A stretch of 64,000 bases of DNA from Bacteroides sp. AN502(2024) (GCF_041227145.1 NZ_JBGFSP010000003.1:496001-560000); one strand, 5' to 3'. Numbered from the stretch's first letter, positions 1-9,150 are shown. Numbers and translations: made by a program. Notes: generated by a model not told the origin, from the sequence alone.

Positions 1-747
1 AGCCTGCAAAGGATAACGGCTAAGAGCAGGCACTGTAGCAAGCTCAAGCGTCAATTCTTCATCTTCGGTAGTATTCACTTCTTTTATCATAGTAACCGGC
101 GCACTTTCTACCGAGTTGGATCCGGCAGGAATAGTCAATTCCGAAGGAAGATTTCCATACCGTTCTCCTTCTCCGGCTTTAGGAGTAACAGTAATGGTAA
201 GTTTGTCTTTCAATGTAGTGTTGACAGAAGCTACCAATACAAAAGTCTGTCCCTCCTTCACCGTATTATCCACATTATTCTTCAACGCAACTTTCGAGTA
301 GTGGTAATCGCTGACAGTGACAATCTGCAGAGCACCTGCCATTCTATATCCACGTGCAAATGCTGATATTTCAACAGAACGTTCTCTATTCAGTCCCTCT
401 TTCTTTACAGGAATCCGGACGGTTTTAGTCGCCTCTCCCTGCTTCATGGTAACCACCGGTGGAAAATCATCAAATACCAACCGATCAACAGCTTTCTTAT
501 CAGTGGTGGCACTCAATCTGATATTCAGATCTTCATTCATCACCTTTTTTCCTTCCTTCGTACCTGTCACGTCAAAAGTGATTTCCAGCACCTCTCCCAT
601 TACCAAATCTGTACTGTTCAATGTCATCTTTAAAGGTACAGGTTCTGCCAACGGGCTTACATTATCATCGTCAGAACATCCCGACATACTCACTGCCACT
701 ACTATAAGCAACATCCACAAATATGTCCATTCTAAAATCTTTTTCAT
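1..747 (-). CDS. Surface lipoprotein of a SusCD operon, C-terminus cut off by window edge
   Basis: An open frame runs from an ATG at 747 through base 1 without a stop, so 249 residues are visible and the C-terminus lies outside the window. Residues 1-24 form a lipoprotein signal with a lipobox (VSMSGC) followed by acidic SDDDN, the kind of downstream residues linked to surface export in Bacteroides. The rest is rich in beta-strand-like stretches with repeated patterns around KEG...V.IP, as in Ig-like or Calx-beta-like modules. It starts 33 bp after the SusD-like gene and so is the third gene of that operon. Proteins in this position usually bind the imported glycan or peptide at the cell surface; that role is inferred from position only. 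I do not recognise a specific family. Confidence 0.75.
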   Translation of the reverse strand, partial: MKKILEWTYLWMLLIVVAVSMSGCSDDDNVSPLAEPVPLKMTLNSTDLVMGEVLEITFDVTGTKEGKKVMNEDLNIRLSATTDKKAVDRLVFDDFPPVVTMKQGEATKTVRIPVKKEGLNRERSVEISAFARGYRMAGALQIVTVSDYHYSKVALKNNVDNTVKEGQTFVLVASVNTTLKDKLTITVTPKAGEGERYGNLPSELTIPAGSNSVESAPVTMIKEVNTTEDEELTLELATVPALSRYPLQA

Positions 748-780
748 ACAGTATATCTTTAATTATAAAGTCTATGATTA

Positions 781-2586
781 TTACTTCCACCCCGGATTCT
801 GCTTCATCTGCTTATTCAGTTCCAGTTCACTTGGAGGAATAGGTAACAGATAGTCTCTCTTAGGATTGAATTGATAACCACCCGGTATCAACTCCTGCAA
901 AGGATCCATCCATCCGTCACCATCGACCAATACTTTGGCTAATGCTTCATGCTTATCTTCCGCAAATGATTTGTATAAAACACCATCATGTCCTAAATAT
1001 GCCCCTTTGCCACGTTTGCCAACAATTACCTTATCAGCAGCCCAACGCATCAGATCATCCAGACGATATCCCTGTAATGCCAGTTCCACACGACGCTCAC
1101 GACGAATCTCTTGCATAACGGGAGTCAACGTATAACCATAATCCGTAAAGTTAGGATCTATGACAGGCTTCACATAAGCCACTCCGGCACGTGCACGCAG
1201 AGGCTTCAATGTTTTATTCAACACTTCCTCATCACATTTGCCCAGTTCCTCGGCAGCTTCGGCATAGCTCAATAACGCATCCGCATAACGCATAAGTACC
1301 AATCCGGTTTCACAACTCCCCGAAACGTATGTCGTATCTACTCCGAGACGGATGTGATACCCCGTTACATTTTTAGCATTACCATCACCTGCCAGAAAAG
1401 GAGGATTGATTGTTGGATCACCGATAGCAGCGTCCGCCACTTTCATCGGACGAGAACCTTTCGCAGTAGATTTAAACTTATAGCCACTGCTCATGATGGT
1501 TTCCGTGAGACGCAAATCCCGGCTTTTAAAGGTTTCATTAAAATCCTTAAACTTGCTGTCATTCGGATCAACGGGCGTTCCATCGGCATTCAAATAGGTA
1601 TTCACCAAGTCTCCGGCTATACCGGCAGGTCCATCCTGATCGACAATTCCTCCACCCACTAAACCGGTCAAAGCATGAAATACACCGTCAGCAATCGAAT
1701 ACTTTCTCCAGAACAACACTTCTGAAATGTTGGAATAATCTTTTTGATTAAACAAGCGCCCGTAAGCATCTCCCGGATTGACTACACCCCCATCGGTTTC
1801 TTTCGTATTCAGCTTTATACCTTGTTCGAAAAGCATATCTCCCCATCTCAACACTTCCCCAAAGAAATAAGCCGATTGGTCAGTGGCAGCCGCAAATTCA
1901 TCGTTCTTATGGTACTTCTCCCAAGAACCTTCGTATAGCGCAACCTGCATGGCAAGCAACATAGCCGCCTCCTTACAAATACGCAAACCGCTGTATTTGC
2001 TTCTATCGAACAATAGCTTCTCTGCTTTGTCCAGATCTTCCAAGATAAATTTAGCAACCTCACCACGATCTTTCTGTGGGATCTGCAAGCCGGCTATGGT
2101 GGCATGTTCATCCCAGAAAGCATCCATAATAGGAATATTACCGAACTTCTTCAACTGAACAAAATGCCAGTAAGCCCGCAAAAAGTAAGCTTCGCCTTTC
2201 AATGACTTCACCTCTTCTGTTTCCATGTTTTCCGGCACCAAGTAATAGTGAAAGAAATAGTTCACATTACGCAAATTCTTATAACCGTTTTCCCAGTCTT
2301 CACTACTGGAAAACAAAGTTTCCTCACCATTGAGACGCTTATTGTAGATTTCAGAAAGAATATTATCACTGTTCTTTTCTTCTCCACGCACTCCCATACC
2401 GAATTTAGCCAATGAGGGAAGCGCTGTATAAAGCCCGTTGATATATCCACGCACTTGGGCTTCACCGGACAAGAACGATTCGTTGTTCGGCACGGTAAGC
2501 GGCTCACGATCCAGGAAGTCGGCACAAGAAGATACACATGTTCCAAGACCTGCCGTCAACACTATATATAAATAAAATCGTTTCAT
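781..2586 (-). CDS. SusD/RagB-family outer-membrane nutrient-binding lipoprotein
   Basis: This 601-residue protein has a signal peptide with lipobox CVSSC (Cys21), followed by ADFLDREPL, the typical start of SusD-like lipoproteins. The body has the alpha-helical TPR-like pattern of the family (for example RAYWHFVQLKKFGNIP near residue 140). The C-terminus ends in LLPIPPSELELN...QNPGW, a family hallmark. SusD proteins sit on the outside of the outer membrane as a lid on the SusC barrel and capture the substrate. The gene lies 17 bp downstream of the SusC-like gene and is surely co-transcribed with it. The substrate cannot be read from the sequence, since no glycoside hydrolase is in this visible part of the operon. 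Confidence 0.95.
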   Translation of the reverse strand: MKRFYLYIVLTAGLGTCVSSCADFLDREPLTVPNNESFLSGEAQVRGYINGLYTALPSLAKFGMGVRGEEKNSDNILSEIYNKRLNGEETLFSSSEDWENGYKNLRNVNYFFHYYLVPENMETEEVKSLKGEAYFLRAYWHFVQLKKFGNIPIMDAFWDEHATIAGLQIPQKDRGEVAKFILEDLDKAEKLLFDRSKYSGLRICKEAAMLLAMQVALYEGSWEKYHKNDEFAAATDQSAYFFGEVLRWGDMLFEQGIKLNTKETDGGVVNPGDAYGRLFNQKDYSNISEVLFWRKYSIADGVFHALTGLVGGGIVDQDGPAGIAGDLVNTYLNADGTPVDPNDSKFKDFNETFKSRDLRLTETIMSSGYKFKSTAKGSRPMKVADAAIGDPTINPPFLAGDGNAKNVTGYHIRLGVDTTYVSGSCETGLVLMRYADALLSYAEAAEELGKCDEEVLNKTLKPLRARAGVAYVKPVIDPNFTDYGYTLTPVMQEIRRERRVELALQGYRLDDLMRWAADKVIVGKRGKGAYLGHDGVLYKSFAEDKHEALAKVLVDGDGWMDPLQELIPGGYQFNPKRDYLLPIPPSELELNKQMKQNPGWK

Positions 2587-2603
2587 ACTTCTCTGTTATT
2601 TAT

Positions 2604-5600
2604 TTAAAAAGTAAAATCAAGACCAAATACAAAGTTTCTGTTCATCGGATATACTTTACCGTTACCGTTCTCATTGGCAGCGGAGGTAAGTCCCGGTGCC
2701 GTGGCATTGCTACCACCCGCCCAAGTATTTACCTGATTTAAGGTTTCAGGATCAAAAGCCTTAGGCAACTTAGTAATAGTGAACAGGTTGTCACATGTAA
2801 AATAGACTCTCAAATTTTCCAGTCTCATAGCTTTCAGAAGCTTCTTGTCGAATGTATAAGAGACGGTCAGGTTCTTCATACGCATATAGGCGGCATTGAC
2901 CATATAACGTGTTGTATTGTAACCGATATTTGTATTATAATCTACAGTTTTGGGATCTGTCAGACGAGGTAGATACCCACGGGGATTCGACGGGCTAAAA
3001 TAGTCGAGATGCTCTTTAAAGAAGTTCTTTCCACCAAAAAGATACGTACTTCCCGCCAATGCAAAATCACGTTTCGCCACTCCCTGGAACAGAGTAGAGA
3101 CAGCGAATCCCTTATATCCCAAGTTCAAATTGATACCAAATGAATACTTAGGCGTAGCATTTCCGATTACCTTCAGATCGCCATGATCCTCCAATGTTCC
3201 TTTTCCCGGATCTACCTTACCATCACGGTTAGTATCCAGATATTTCAAATCACCCACTTGCCAAAGGTTGTCATTCTTAAAGAAAGAAAGGTCTTTGCTA
3301 TTCAGATATGAATCGATCTCCTGATTGGTCATAAACAGGTCATCTGCTACGAATCCCCAGATTTCACCTATATCCATTCCTTCATAATAACCTTTGTTGC
3401 GATCCAAGCCGGTATGGTTGTTATAAATGATACCTTCGGGATTGTTATACTTCGTAATAACAGCCTTATAATTGAATAAATTGAATCCTATTCCATAACT
3501 AAAACCACATTTCAACCTATCCTGCCAGTTGACGGAGAGTTCCCAACCACGGTTACGAAGAGTAGCATTATTTATTTTGGCACGATCACCGGGCATGATA
3601 CCGCTGACAGCCGGAATAGCTTCAGCAGGGCCAATCATGTCTTTGGTTGTCCGTTGATAAACATCAAACGTTACAGACAAACGATCTTTCAATAACATAA
3701 GATCCAAACCGAAGTTGGCGGTGTCCACCTTCTCCCATGTAATGTACGGGCTGATCATTTTCGGGGTTAATGAAATGGTTCCTTTACCTATCACATCCCC
3801 TCCTCCCGGAAGTAACCAGGCATTCACATTATTCGGGTCAAGACTCATCACTCCCAGATAATCATATAATCCGGCCCCATTCTGATTTCCCAGACGTCCA
3901 TAAGAGACACGTACTTTGAATTGTGATACCGGCATATTCAAATCGGTAAAGTATTTAGTACGGGCAATGTCATAGCCGGCAGAAAAAGAGGGGAAGAATC
4001 CCCAACGATGTCCCGGAGCAAAGCGGGAAGAGCCGTCGTAACGTCCGCTAAGTTCCAAGAAATAAATATTCTGATAGTTCCAGTTGATTCGGGTATAAAA
4101 TCCCATCGTAGCCCAGTGAGTACGAGCCTCTCCGGCATATACGGTTCCATCGGCATTGTCAAACGAATAAGTATCTTCGCTCAACATTCCATCTTTATAC
4201 ATATATTCACTGGAATTTTCTTGCAGTTCCATTTGATAACCCGCCATGACTTTAAAGTCATGATCCCCCCATTGATTCATATAGGTACTTGACAAACTGG
4301 GAGACAGGTAGTAATTGAAAGCACTACCGCGTGTCAGTGAGCCGAAACGTGTATTTTGCCACCTCATACCCGGATATTGATATCCCTGACGGTTGCCGGA
4401 AGTCTCTATAACCTGCCCGTTAGGCAATGCATGATTGCTTTTTTTCAGTTTGAAACTATTATTTTCCACATCCAGACGGGCTTTCATCTCTCCCATGATG
4501 TCCCATCCTTGCAACGGGGTAATAATAGCCGAGAAAGACAATGCATCCGAAACACGGTTCTGATTATAATTGGACTTCTTCAAATATAATAATTCATTCC
4601 AGGTCGGAGTGGAATACTCCGTCTGTTCAACGGGTAACTGAGTCACACGGGTCGGAGCCGTATTGGCTATCGTACCATAAAAGATAGTCTGATTAGCCAT
4701 CGGGCGATTGAGGATGTTGATCGTTGCATTATTATTAAAGTGAAATTTCAACCAATCGGTTGCCGTAACCGAAAACTTAGTATTGATATTATATTTTTTC
4801 AGATCATCCTGAACCTGATCCATCAAACCCTCCTGATAAGTATATCCCAAACCGATGTAATAAGTGGATTTTTCTCCACCACCCTGCACACTCAAATTAT
4901 GGGAATGACGTATCGCACGGTCTTTGAAATAATAATCAAACCAATCGGTATTGCCATACTGCACATTATCGGATGCAGCCCAACCGTCACCCGCTTGATT
5001 AGGACCGATACCGGGAAACTCTACAGAATAAGGACTATCCATAAATCCTTTCATCTTTTCGATGGTTGCATTTGAGATCTGTGCCGTACGCCCCATATTC
5101 ACATCCCGCTGATTGCAATAGTTGGCATACTCTAATGAGTTCATCATTTGCGGCATATTAATAGGCGAACTGAACCCAACCGTTCCGCGATAGGTAACGC
5201 GTGTCTTCTCCTTCCTTCCGCTTTTGGTGGTAACCAATACGACTCCGTAAGCAGCACGGGCACCGTACACAGCCGATGCGGAAGCATCTTTCAGCACACT
5301 GATACTTTCGATATCGGCAGGATTGACATTCTGCATACTTTGTTCCACACCGTCTACCAATACATAAGGTTCGCCACCGTTGATAGAACCGACTCCACGA
5401 ATATTAAATTTAATTTCAGCACCGGTCTCACCACCTACACCGTCCGCTGCAGCATCCGATGCAAAGTTCAAACCAGCGACATTGCCTTGCAGCGCGCTAG
5501 TCACATCGGTTACCGGACGATTGACAATCGCATCGGACTTAACAGTAGCCACGGCAGCCGTAATTGTATTACGTTTCTGCTTACCCATACCTACCACCAC

Positions 5601-5936
5601 CACTTCATCAAGGACTTTCGTATCTTCTTTCATCACGAAACGATTACCTTCGAGCCGGGTCACTGTCACCGTCAAAGGAGTAAAACCTACATAAGAAATA
5701 GTCAACACATCACCCACCTTCCCTTTGATAGAAAAATTTCCATCCATATCAGTTAAGGTACCTTCCTGAGTTCCTTTAATCATGACCGTGCCACCGATAA
5801 TGGTTTCACCCTTATCGTCCACCACTTGTCCTTTAATCATCCGTTGCTGTGCAAATGCTCCTGAAGGGAATAATAAGAGGAGCATCAGAAGAACAACAAA
5901 GCAGCCTTGTTTTTTCATAAGCTTCTTTCTTTTCAT
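2604..5936 (-). CDS. SusC/RagA-family TonB-dependent outer-membrane transporter
   Basis: This 1110-residue protein has a signal peptide (hydrophobic core VVLLMLLLLF, cleavage after AFA), then a carboxypeptidase-regulatory-like domain (about residues 32-110, KGQVVDDKGETIIGGTV...TDMDGNFSI). Next come the TonB box region (VLDEVVVVGMG), the plug (about 120-230, with GVGSINGGEPYVLVDGVEQ and SVLKDASASAVYGARAA) and a beta barrel ending in FVFGLDFTF. It imports a substrate delivered by the SusD partner using TonB energy. It has no N-terminal STN domain, so direct signalling to an anti-sigma factor is not expected. Regulation by the nearby hybrid two-component system is possible. An internal ATG at codon 7 (MKKQG) is an alternative start that still leaves a normal signal peptide. 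Confidence 0.96.
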   Translation of the reverse strand: MKRKKLMKKQGCFVVLLMLLLLFPSGAFAQQRMIKGQVVDDKGETIIGGTVMIKGTQEGTLTDMDGNFSIKGKVGDVLTISYVGFTPLTVTVTRLEGNRFVMKEDTKVLDEVVVVGMGKQKRNTITAAVATVKSDAIVNRPVTDVTSALQGNVAGLNFASDAAADGVGGETGAEIKFNIRGVGSINGGEPYVLVDGVEQSMQNVNPADIESISVLKDASASAVYGARAAYGVVLVTTKSGRKEKTRVTYRGTVGFSSPINMPQMMNSLEYANYCNQRDVNMGRTAQISNATIEKMKGFMDSPYSVEFPGIGPNQAGDGWAASDNVQYGNTDWFDYYFKDRAIRHSHNLSVQGGGEKSTYYIGLGYTYQEGLMDQVQDDLKKYNINTKFSVTATDWLKFHFNNNATINILNRPMANQTIFYGTIANTAPTRVTQLPVEQTEYSTPTWNELLYLKKSNYNQNRVSDALSFSAIITPLQGWDIMGEMKARLDVENNSFKLKKSNHALPNGQVIETSGNRQGYQYPGMRWQNTRFGSLTRGSAFNYYLSPSLSSTYMNQWGDHDFKVMAGYQMELQENSSEYMYKDGMLSEDTYSFDNADGTVYAGEARTHWATMGFYTRINWNYQNIYFLELSGRYDGSSRFAPGHRWGFFPSFSAGYDIARTKYFTDLNMPVSQFKVRVSYGRLGNQNGAGLYDYLGVMSLDPNNVNAWLLPGGGDVIGKGTISLTPKMISPYITWEKVDTANFGLDLMLLKDRLSVTFDVYQRTTKDMIGPAEAIPAVSGIMPGDRAKINNATLRNRGWELSVNWQDRLKCGFSYGIGFNLFNYKAVITKYNNPEGIIYNNHTGLDRNKGYYEGMDIGEIWGFVADDLFMTNQEIDSYLNSKDLSFFKNDNLWQVGDLKYLDTNRDGKVDPGKGTLEDHGDLKVIGNATPKYSFGINLNLGYKGFAVSTLFQGVAKRDFALAGSTYLFGGKNFFKEHLDYFSPSNPRGYLPRLTDPKTVDYNTNIGYNTTRYMVNAAYMRMKNLTVSYTFDKKLLKAMRLENLRVYFTCDNLFTITKLPKAFDPETLNQVNTWAGGSNATAPGLTSAANENGNGKVYPMNRNFVFGLDFTF

Positions 5937-5975
5937 AATATTACTTGAATAATAAAGATTTTATTTATTAGCTAA

Positions 5976-5983
5976 CAAAAATA
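5976..5983 (-). promoter_or_regulatory. -7 box of the SusC/SusD operon
   Basis: TATTTTTG on the minus strand fits the Bacteroides -7 consensus TAnnTTTG and lies 39 bases before the start codon at 5936. The -33 element is not clear. Direct repeats begin where a -33 region should be. Confidence 0.5.
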
Positions 5984-6008
5984 AATCTCAGCGATTATTA
6001 ATTTGAAA

Positions 6009-6061
6009 GAGTTCCTAGAAACTAGAAACCATGATTCGAGTTCCTGAAAAACCATGATTCG
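6009..6061 (-). promoter_or_regulatory. Candidate activator operator: two direct repeats upstream of the SusC promoter
   Basis: On the minus strand CGAATCATGGTTT followed a few bases later by AGGAACTC occurs twice. On the plus strand the two copies of ACCATGATTCG are at 6028-6038 and 6051-6061, 23 bp apart, and GAGTTCCT is at 6009-6016 and 6038-6045. The pair lies immediately upstream of the -7 box, where an AraC-type activator would bind, so it is a candidate site for the hybrid two-component regulator encoded at 9151. The link to that regulator is inference. Confidence 0.5.
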
Positions 6062-6430
6062 GCAACTCTTATCGGCTGCAAAAATAAAATGGCTATCAAA
6101 ATAAGATGTTCCAAAATCGCTATTTTATATCCAATTTTATCTAAAATCATCCATTCCATCGATAAATGATAGCGATATAGACATCATTGAACACTTTTCA
6201 AGTCAAACAAGGAAATTTATAATTATAACAAGGACCGACTTCTCTTTTGAGCTGAATAGATGTTCCATTTTTTCATTTCCCGGAAGATAAAACGGCTATA
6301 TACAAAAAGTAATCCGGCATAAAAAAGCATTGAGACCTATCCGACACTTTTGCCCGAAGCACGGTTGTTCGTAACCCCTCAAATCAGGTCCCCGTAGATT
6401 CACCACGCAGGCAAAAGCGGGTGGCACATA
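6062..6430. other. Intergenic stretch without a recognised feature
   Basis: This AT-rich sequence lies between the operator repeats and the leader of the 22-bp array. I see no convincing gene, RNA or promoter in it on either strand. Confidence 0.5.
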
Positions 6431-6652
6431 GACTTTGGGGTATTTACTTGTAGGTTGAAACACACCAGCATGCAAGCTGAACCAAACAGAGACTCTATTG
6501 AGGTAAAACAGAGGCTCTATTGAGGTAAAACAAAGGCTCTATTAGGGTGAAACAAAGGCTCTATTAAGGTAAAACAGAGGTTCTATTAAGGTAAAACAGA
6601 GGCTCCGTTTGGGTGAAATGCAAGCTCCGTTTCACTAAAGCAGAGGCTGAAA
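6431..6652 (+). repeat. 22-bp tandem array (family A, copy 1) with conserved leader
   Basis: A 30-bp leader (6431-6460, ending TTTACTTGTAGGTTGAAA) is followed after 23 bp by seven units of exactly 22 bp, starting at 6484, 6506, 6528, 6550, 6572, 6594 and 6616, then a decayed eighth. The unit is about AAACAGAGGCTCTATT plus six variable bases. The constant part contains the near-dyad AACAGAG-G-CTCTATT. The last two full units differ most (GCTCCGTTT). The array lies between the SusC promoter and the 3' end of the nucleotidyltransferase gene. The same leader and unit recur at 14006-14168, and the unit recurs at 28981-29068. Function unknown. Confidence 0.9.
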
Positions 6653-6768
6653 TCATACACTTCTCATTCCGGTGTGCTTTCAGGCAAAACCTTCGGTGAA
6701 AAGGGGCTTTTTTCGTGTTCACTCCCGAGTATCGGTTTATGCGTATAGGGAGGGATAACTCCCTCTCT

Positions 6769-7518
6769 TTATTGGATGCTTTGGTATAGAAATCTCTCAG
6801 CTTTAGCCAATGTCTCCGGTTTACCGATGTCCATCAGTTGTAGATTCTCTGCAAGATAACCGGAATAGTTTATTTGCCGGCAAGTGGCCAGATAGAAATC
6901 CATAATAGAAAACTTCCCTTCCCAACGAAGCGTATCCATTAATTGGAAGATAGCAGGTGAAAGCACGTGGATACCGCTGAACGCATATTCCTGATAAAGT
7001 GAATGATCATAATGAAAACCTTCCGGTTTCACTTGTCCGGTATCTTTGTTGACCCACCCGCAAAGTCTCTGATCGGAATCAAAAAGAAGATAACGGGAAG
7101 TGTTACGCCGGCTTGCCAGCAAAGTAGCAACAGCACCACCTCGTAAATGAGATTCATATAATTCCTTCAGATTCACGTCTGAAAGAATATCTACATTATG
7201 TACCAGAAAAGGTTCATTGGAGTTTTCAAAAAAGGAACGGGCCTTCCTGACTCCTCCGCCTGTGTCAAGCAACAGGCTACGTTCGTCGGAGATATGTATG
7301 CTCAGTCCAAAATTTCCATTGGCCTTCAAGAAATCAAGTATCTGTTCACCCAAATGATGGATATTAATCACTATTTCCATGAATCCGGCAGCCTTCAGTT
7401 TTAAAATAACATACTCCAACATCGGACGCCCGGCTATCGGAACCAAAGCCTTGGGCATGGTATCGGTCAACGGTTTCAGCCGGCTGCCCAGACCAGCTGC
7501 AAATATCATAGCTTTCAT
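6769..7518 (-). CDS. Sugar-1-phosphate nucleotidyltransferase, MurU-like
   Basis: This 249-residue protein begins with the nucleotidyltransferase signature (AAGLGSRLKPLTDTMPKALVPIAGRPML, quoted only in part here: GLGSRLKPLTDTMPK, residues about 9-23). It also has the acidic substrate loop LVHNVDILSD near residue 110. Length and architecture match MurU and the mannose-1-phosphate guanylyltransferase-like group. The gene starts 41 bp downstream of an AmgK-like kinase gene. In Pseudomonas and Tannerella, AmgK and MurU act in sequence to turn recovered MurNAc into MurNAc-1-P and then UDP-MurNAc, bypassing de novo synthesis. The same pairing here supports that role. The nucleotide and sugar specificity is inferred from the pairing, not from residues I can verify; a GDP-mannose or glucose-1-P role is the main alternative. 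Confidence 0.8.
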   Translation of the reverse strand: MKAMIFAAGLGSRLKPLTDTMPKALVPIAGRPMLEYVILKLKAAGFMEIVINIHHLGEQILDFLKANGNFGLSIHISDERSLLLDTGGGVRKARSFFENSNEPFLVHNVDILSDVNLKELYESHLRGGAVATLLASRRNTSRYLLFDSDQRLCGWVNKDTGQVKPEGFHYDHSLYQEYAFSGIHVLSPAIFQLMDTLRWEGKFSIMDFYLATCRQINYSGYLAENLQLMDIGKPETLAKAERFLYQSIQ

Positions 7519-7559
7519 TTGATCAGTTGCTTTCTTCTTTTTTCGGAATCACTATCTTC

Positions 7560-8990
7560 TTATACGGTTGCCTCAAACGTGCGTTCCATGTTCTGTTCCC
7601 GGTGCACCAGTTCGACTTTCACGCCAAATTTGCGGTTCAGATGCTCTGCCAGATGTTGTGCCGAGTAAACAGACCGATGCTGTCCTCCGGTACAACCGAA
7701 GCAGACAGATAAGTTGCTGAATCCACGTTCCATATATCGTTTCACGGAAGCATCCACCAACGCATACACATGTTCGAGAAACCGGAGAATCTCACCATCC
7801 TCTTCCAGGAAAGTAATCACGGGTTCATCCAACCCGGTAAAAGGCTTATAACGCTCATATTTTCCGGGATTATTCACGGCACGACAATCAAAGACATAGC
7901 CGCCTCCATTACCTGTCGGATCGTCAGGAATCCCTTTTTTATATGCAAAACTCATGACCTTGACAGTAAGCTGACGCTTTTTCAGCTCTTCTGTAAATTG
8001 TTTCAGTCCGGTGAGTTCCCGCAAAACCTTGCAAAGATACGGATATTCGGGATACTCTTCTTTTAGCAGTTCACGCAGGTTCTCAATCGCATAGGGAATA
8101 CTTTGAATAAAATGCGGCTTCTTCTCGAAATAACCACGGAAGCCATAGGCCCCCAAGACTTGCAGTGTACGGAAAAGGACAAAGTGGCGCAGCTGACTAT
8201 AAAAATAGGATTCGTCTATCGGCTGATATTTGCGGAGAGCCTCCATGTACTCTTGCAACAACTCCTTACGGAGACTATCGGGATATTTTGCTTTTGCCTG
8301 CCACAGAAAAGAAGCAATGTCATAATAAAACGGTCCCTTGCGACCACCTTGAAAATCAATAAGCCAAGGTTCCCCGTCCCTGATCATCACATTACGACTT
8401 TGAAAATCACGGTACATAAAAGTAGCGGAAGAACTACGTAACAACACATCGCCCATCTTCTGAAAATCATTCTCCAGTTTGTCTTCCTGAAACTCCATTC
8501 CGGTAGCTTTCAGAAAACAATATTTGAAATAATTCAAATCCCAAAGAATAGAACGCTGATTGAACTCCGGTTGGGGATAGCAACGGGAAAAGTCGAACCC
8601 GTCGGCACCGGCAAACTGAACAACGGGCAGTAAACGGATCGTCTTGCGAAGCAGTTCTTTTTCTTCCTCGGAGAATACACTGGTGGCACGGCCTTTCTCT
8701 ATGGCATGAAACAATAAAGTATCACCTAAATCTTCTTGCAGGTAACAGTTTTTATCTTCCGATGCGATGTAAACTTCAGGAACCGGCAGACCGTTTTTAC
8801 GAAAATGTCCTGCCATATAAAGAAAAGCTTCATTTTCCTCCACAGAGGTTCCATATACTCCAACCAGTGTTTGCACGCCCGTCAGACGGAAATAACGGCG
8901 GTTCGAACCGGAAGACGGTAATTCTGCAATGTTTTCAGCGGGAACACCTGTATATGACTGATAAAGTTTCTGTAGTTCTTCGGTAATCAT
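7560..8990 (-). CDS. AmgK-like sugar kinase fused to a RapZ C-terminal domain
   Basis: The protein has 476 residues. Residues 1 to about 330 are an aminoglycoside-phosphotransferase-fold kinase: a nucleotide-loop region SGSNRRYFRL (27-36), catalytic loop YRDFQSRN (193-200, with Asp195 and Asn200) and metal-binding DFQGGRKGP (212-220). This DFQ variant is typical of AmgK, the MurNAc/GlcNAc anomeric kinase. Residues about 340-476 match the C-terminal half of RapZ, including KPFTGLDEPV and the CTGGQHRS motif (433-440). In E. coli that half binds glucosamine-6-phosphate and the sRNA GlmY. The N-terminal P-loop kinase half of RapZ is absent. The protein probably phosphorylates a recycled cell-wall amino sugar, perhaps under control of an amino-sugar phosphate sensed by the RapZ-like domain; the latter is inference. 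It is the first gene of a two-gene operon. Confidence 0.88.
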   Translation of the reverse strand: MITEELQKLYQSYTGVPAENIAELPSSGSNRRYFRLTGVQTLVGVYGTSVEENEAFLYMAGHFRKNGLPVPEVYIASEDKNCYLQEDLGDTLLFHAIEKGRATSVFSEEEKELLRKTIRLLPVVQFAGADGFDFSRCYPQPEFNQRSILWDLNYFKYCFLKATGMEFQEDKLENDFQKMGDVLLRSSSATFMYRDFQSRNVMIRDGEPWLIDFQGGRKGPFYYDIASFLWQAKAKYPDSLRKELLQEYMEALRKYQPIDESYFYSQLRHFVLFRTLQVLGAYGFRGYFEKKPHFIQSIPYAIENLRELLKEEYPEYPYLCKVLRELTGLKQFTEELKKRQLTVKVMSFAYKKGIPDDPTGNGGGYVFDCRAVNNPGKYERYKPFTGLDEPVITFLEEDGEILRFLEHVYALVDASVKRYMERGFSNLSVCFGCTGGQHRSVYSAQHLAEHLNRKFGVKVELVHREQNMERTFEATV

Positions 8991-9007
8991 AGTCGTATAT
9001 TTTCAGG

Positions 9008-9015
9008 CAAAGATA
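9008..9015 (-). promoter_or_regulatory. -7 box for the kinase/nucleotidyltransferase operon
   Basis: TATCTTTG on the minus strand, 17 bases before the start codon at 8990, matches TAnnTTTG exactly. No clear -33 box. Confidence 0.6.
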
Positions 9016-9120
9016 AAGAATCCGGCTAAATAAAGAAAAGAATTCTCATTCAAAGATCCATCTCTCACCCAAAAGAATAATAAAATAAGTGCTTTATAAC
9101 AAACATCCATTTGAATATAT

Positions 9121-9128
9121 TATCTTTG
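9121..9128 (+). promoter_or_regulatory. -7 box of the hybrid two-component gene
   Basis: TATCTTTG on the plus strand ends 22 bases before the ATG at 9151. It is divergent from the kinase promoter about 110 bp away. Confidence 0.6.
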
Positions 9129-9150
9129 TTTCAGTTTAACTGACCTAACC

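Noticed and set aside
5148..5756. Long plus-strand frame of 202 codons inside the SusC gene
   Set aside because: It is the antisense shadow of the SusC plug region, a conserved coding sequence on the minus strand.
6484..6640. CRISPR array
   Set aside because: Units are contiguous 22-mers with only 6-7 variable bases; there are no spacers of 30 bases or more, no long repeats and no cas genes in the window.
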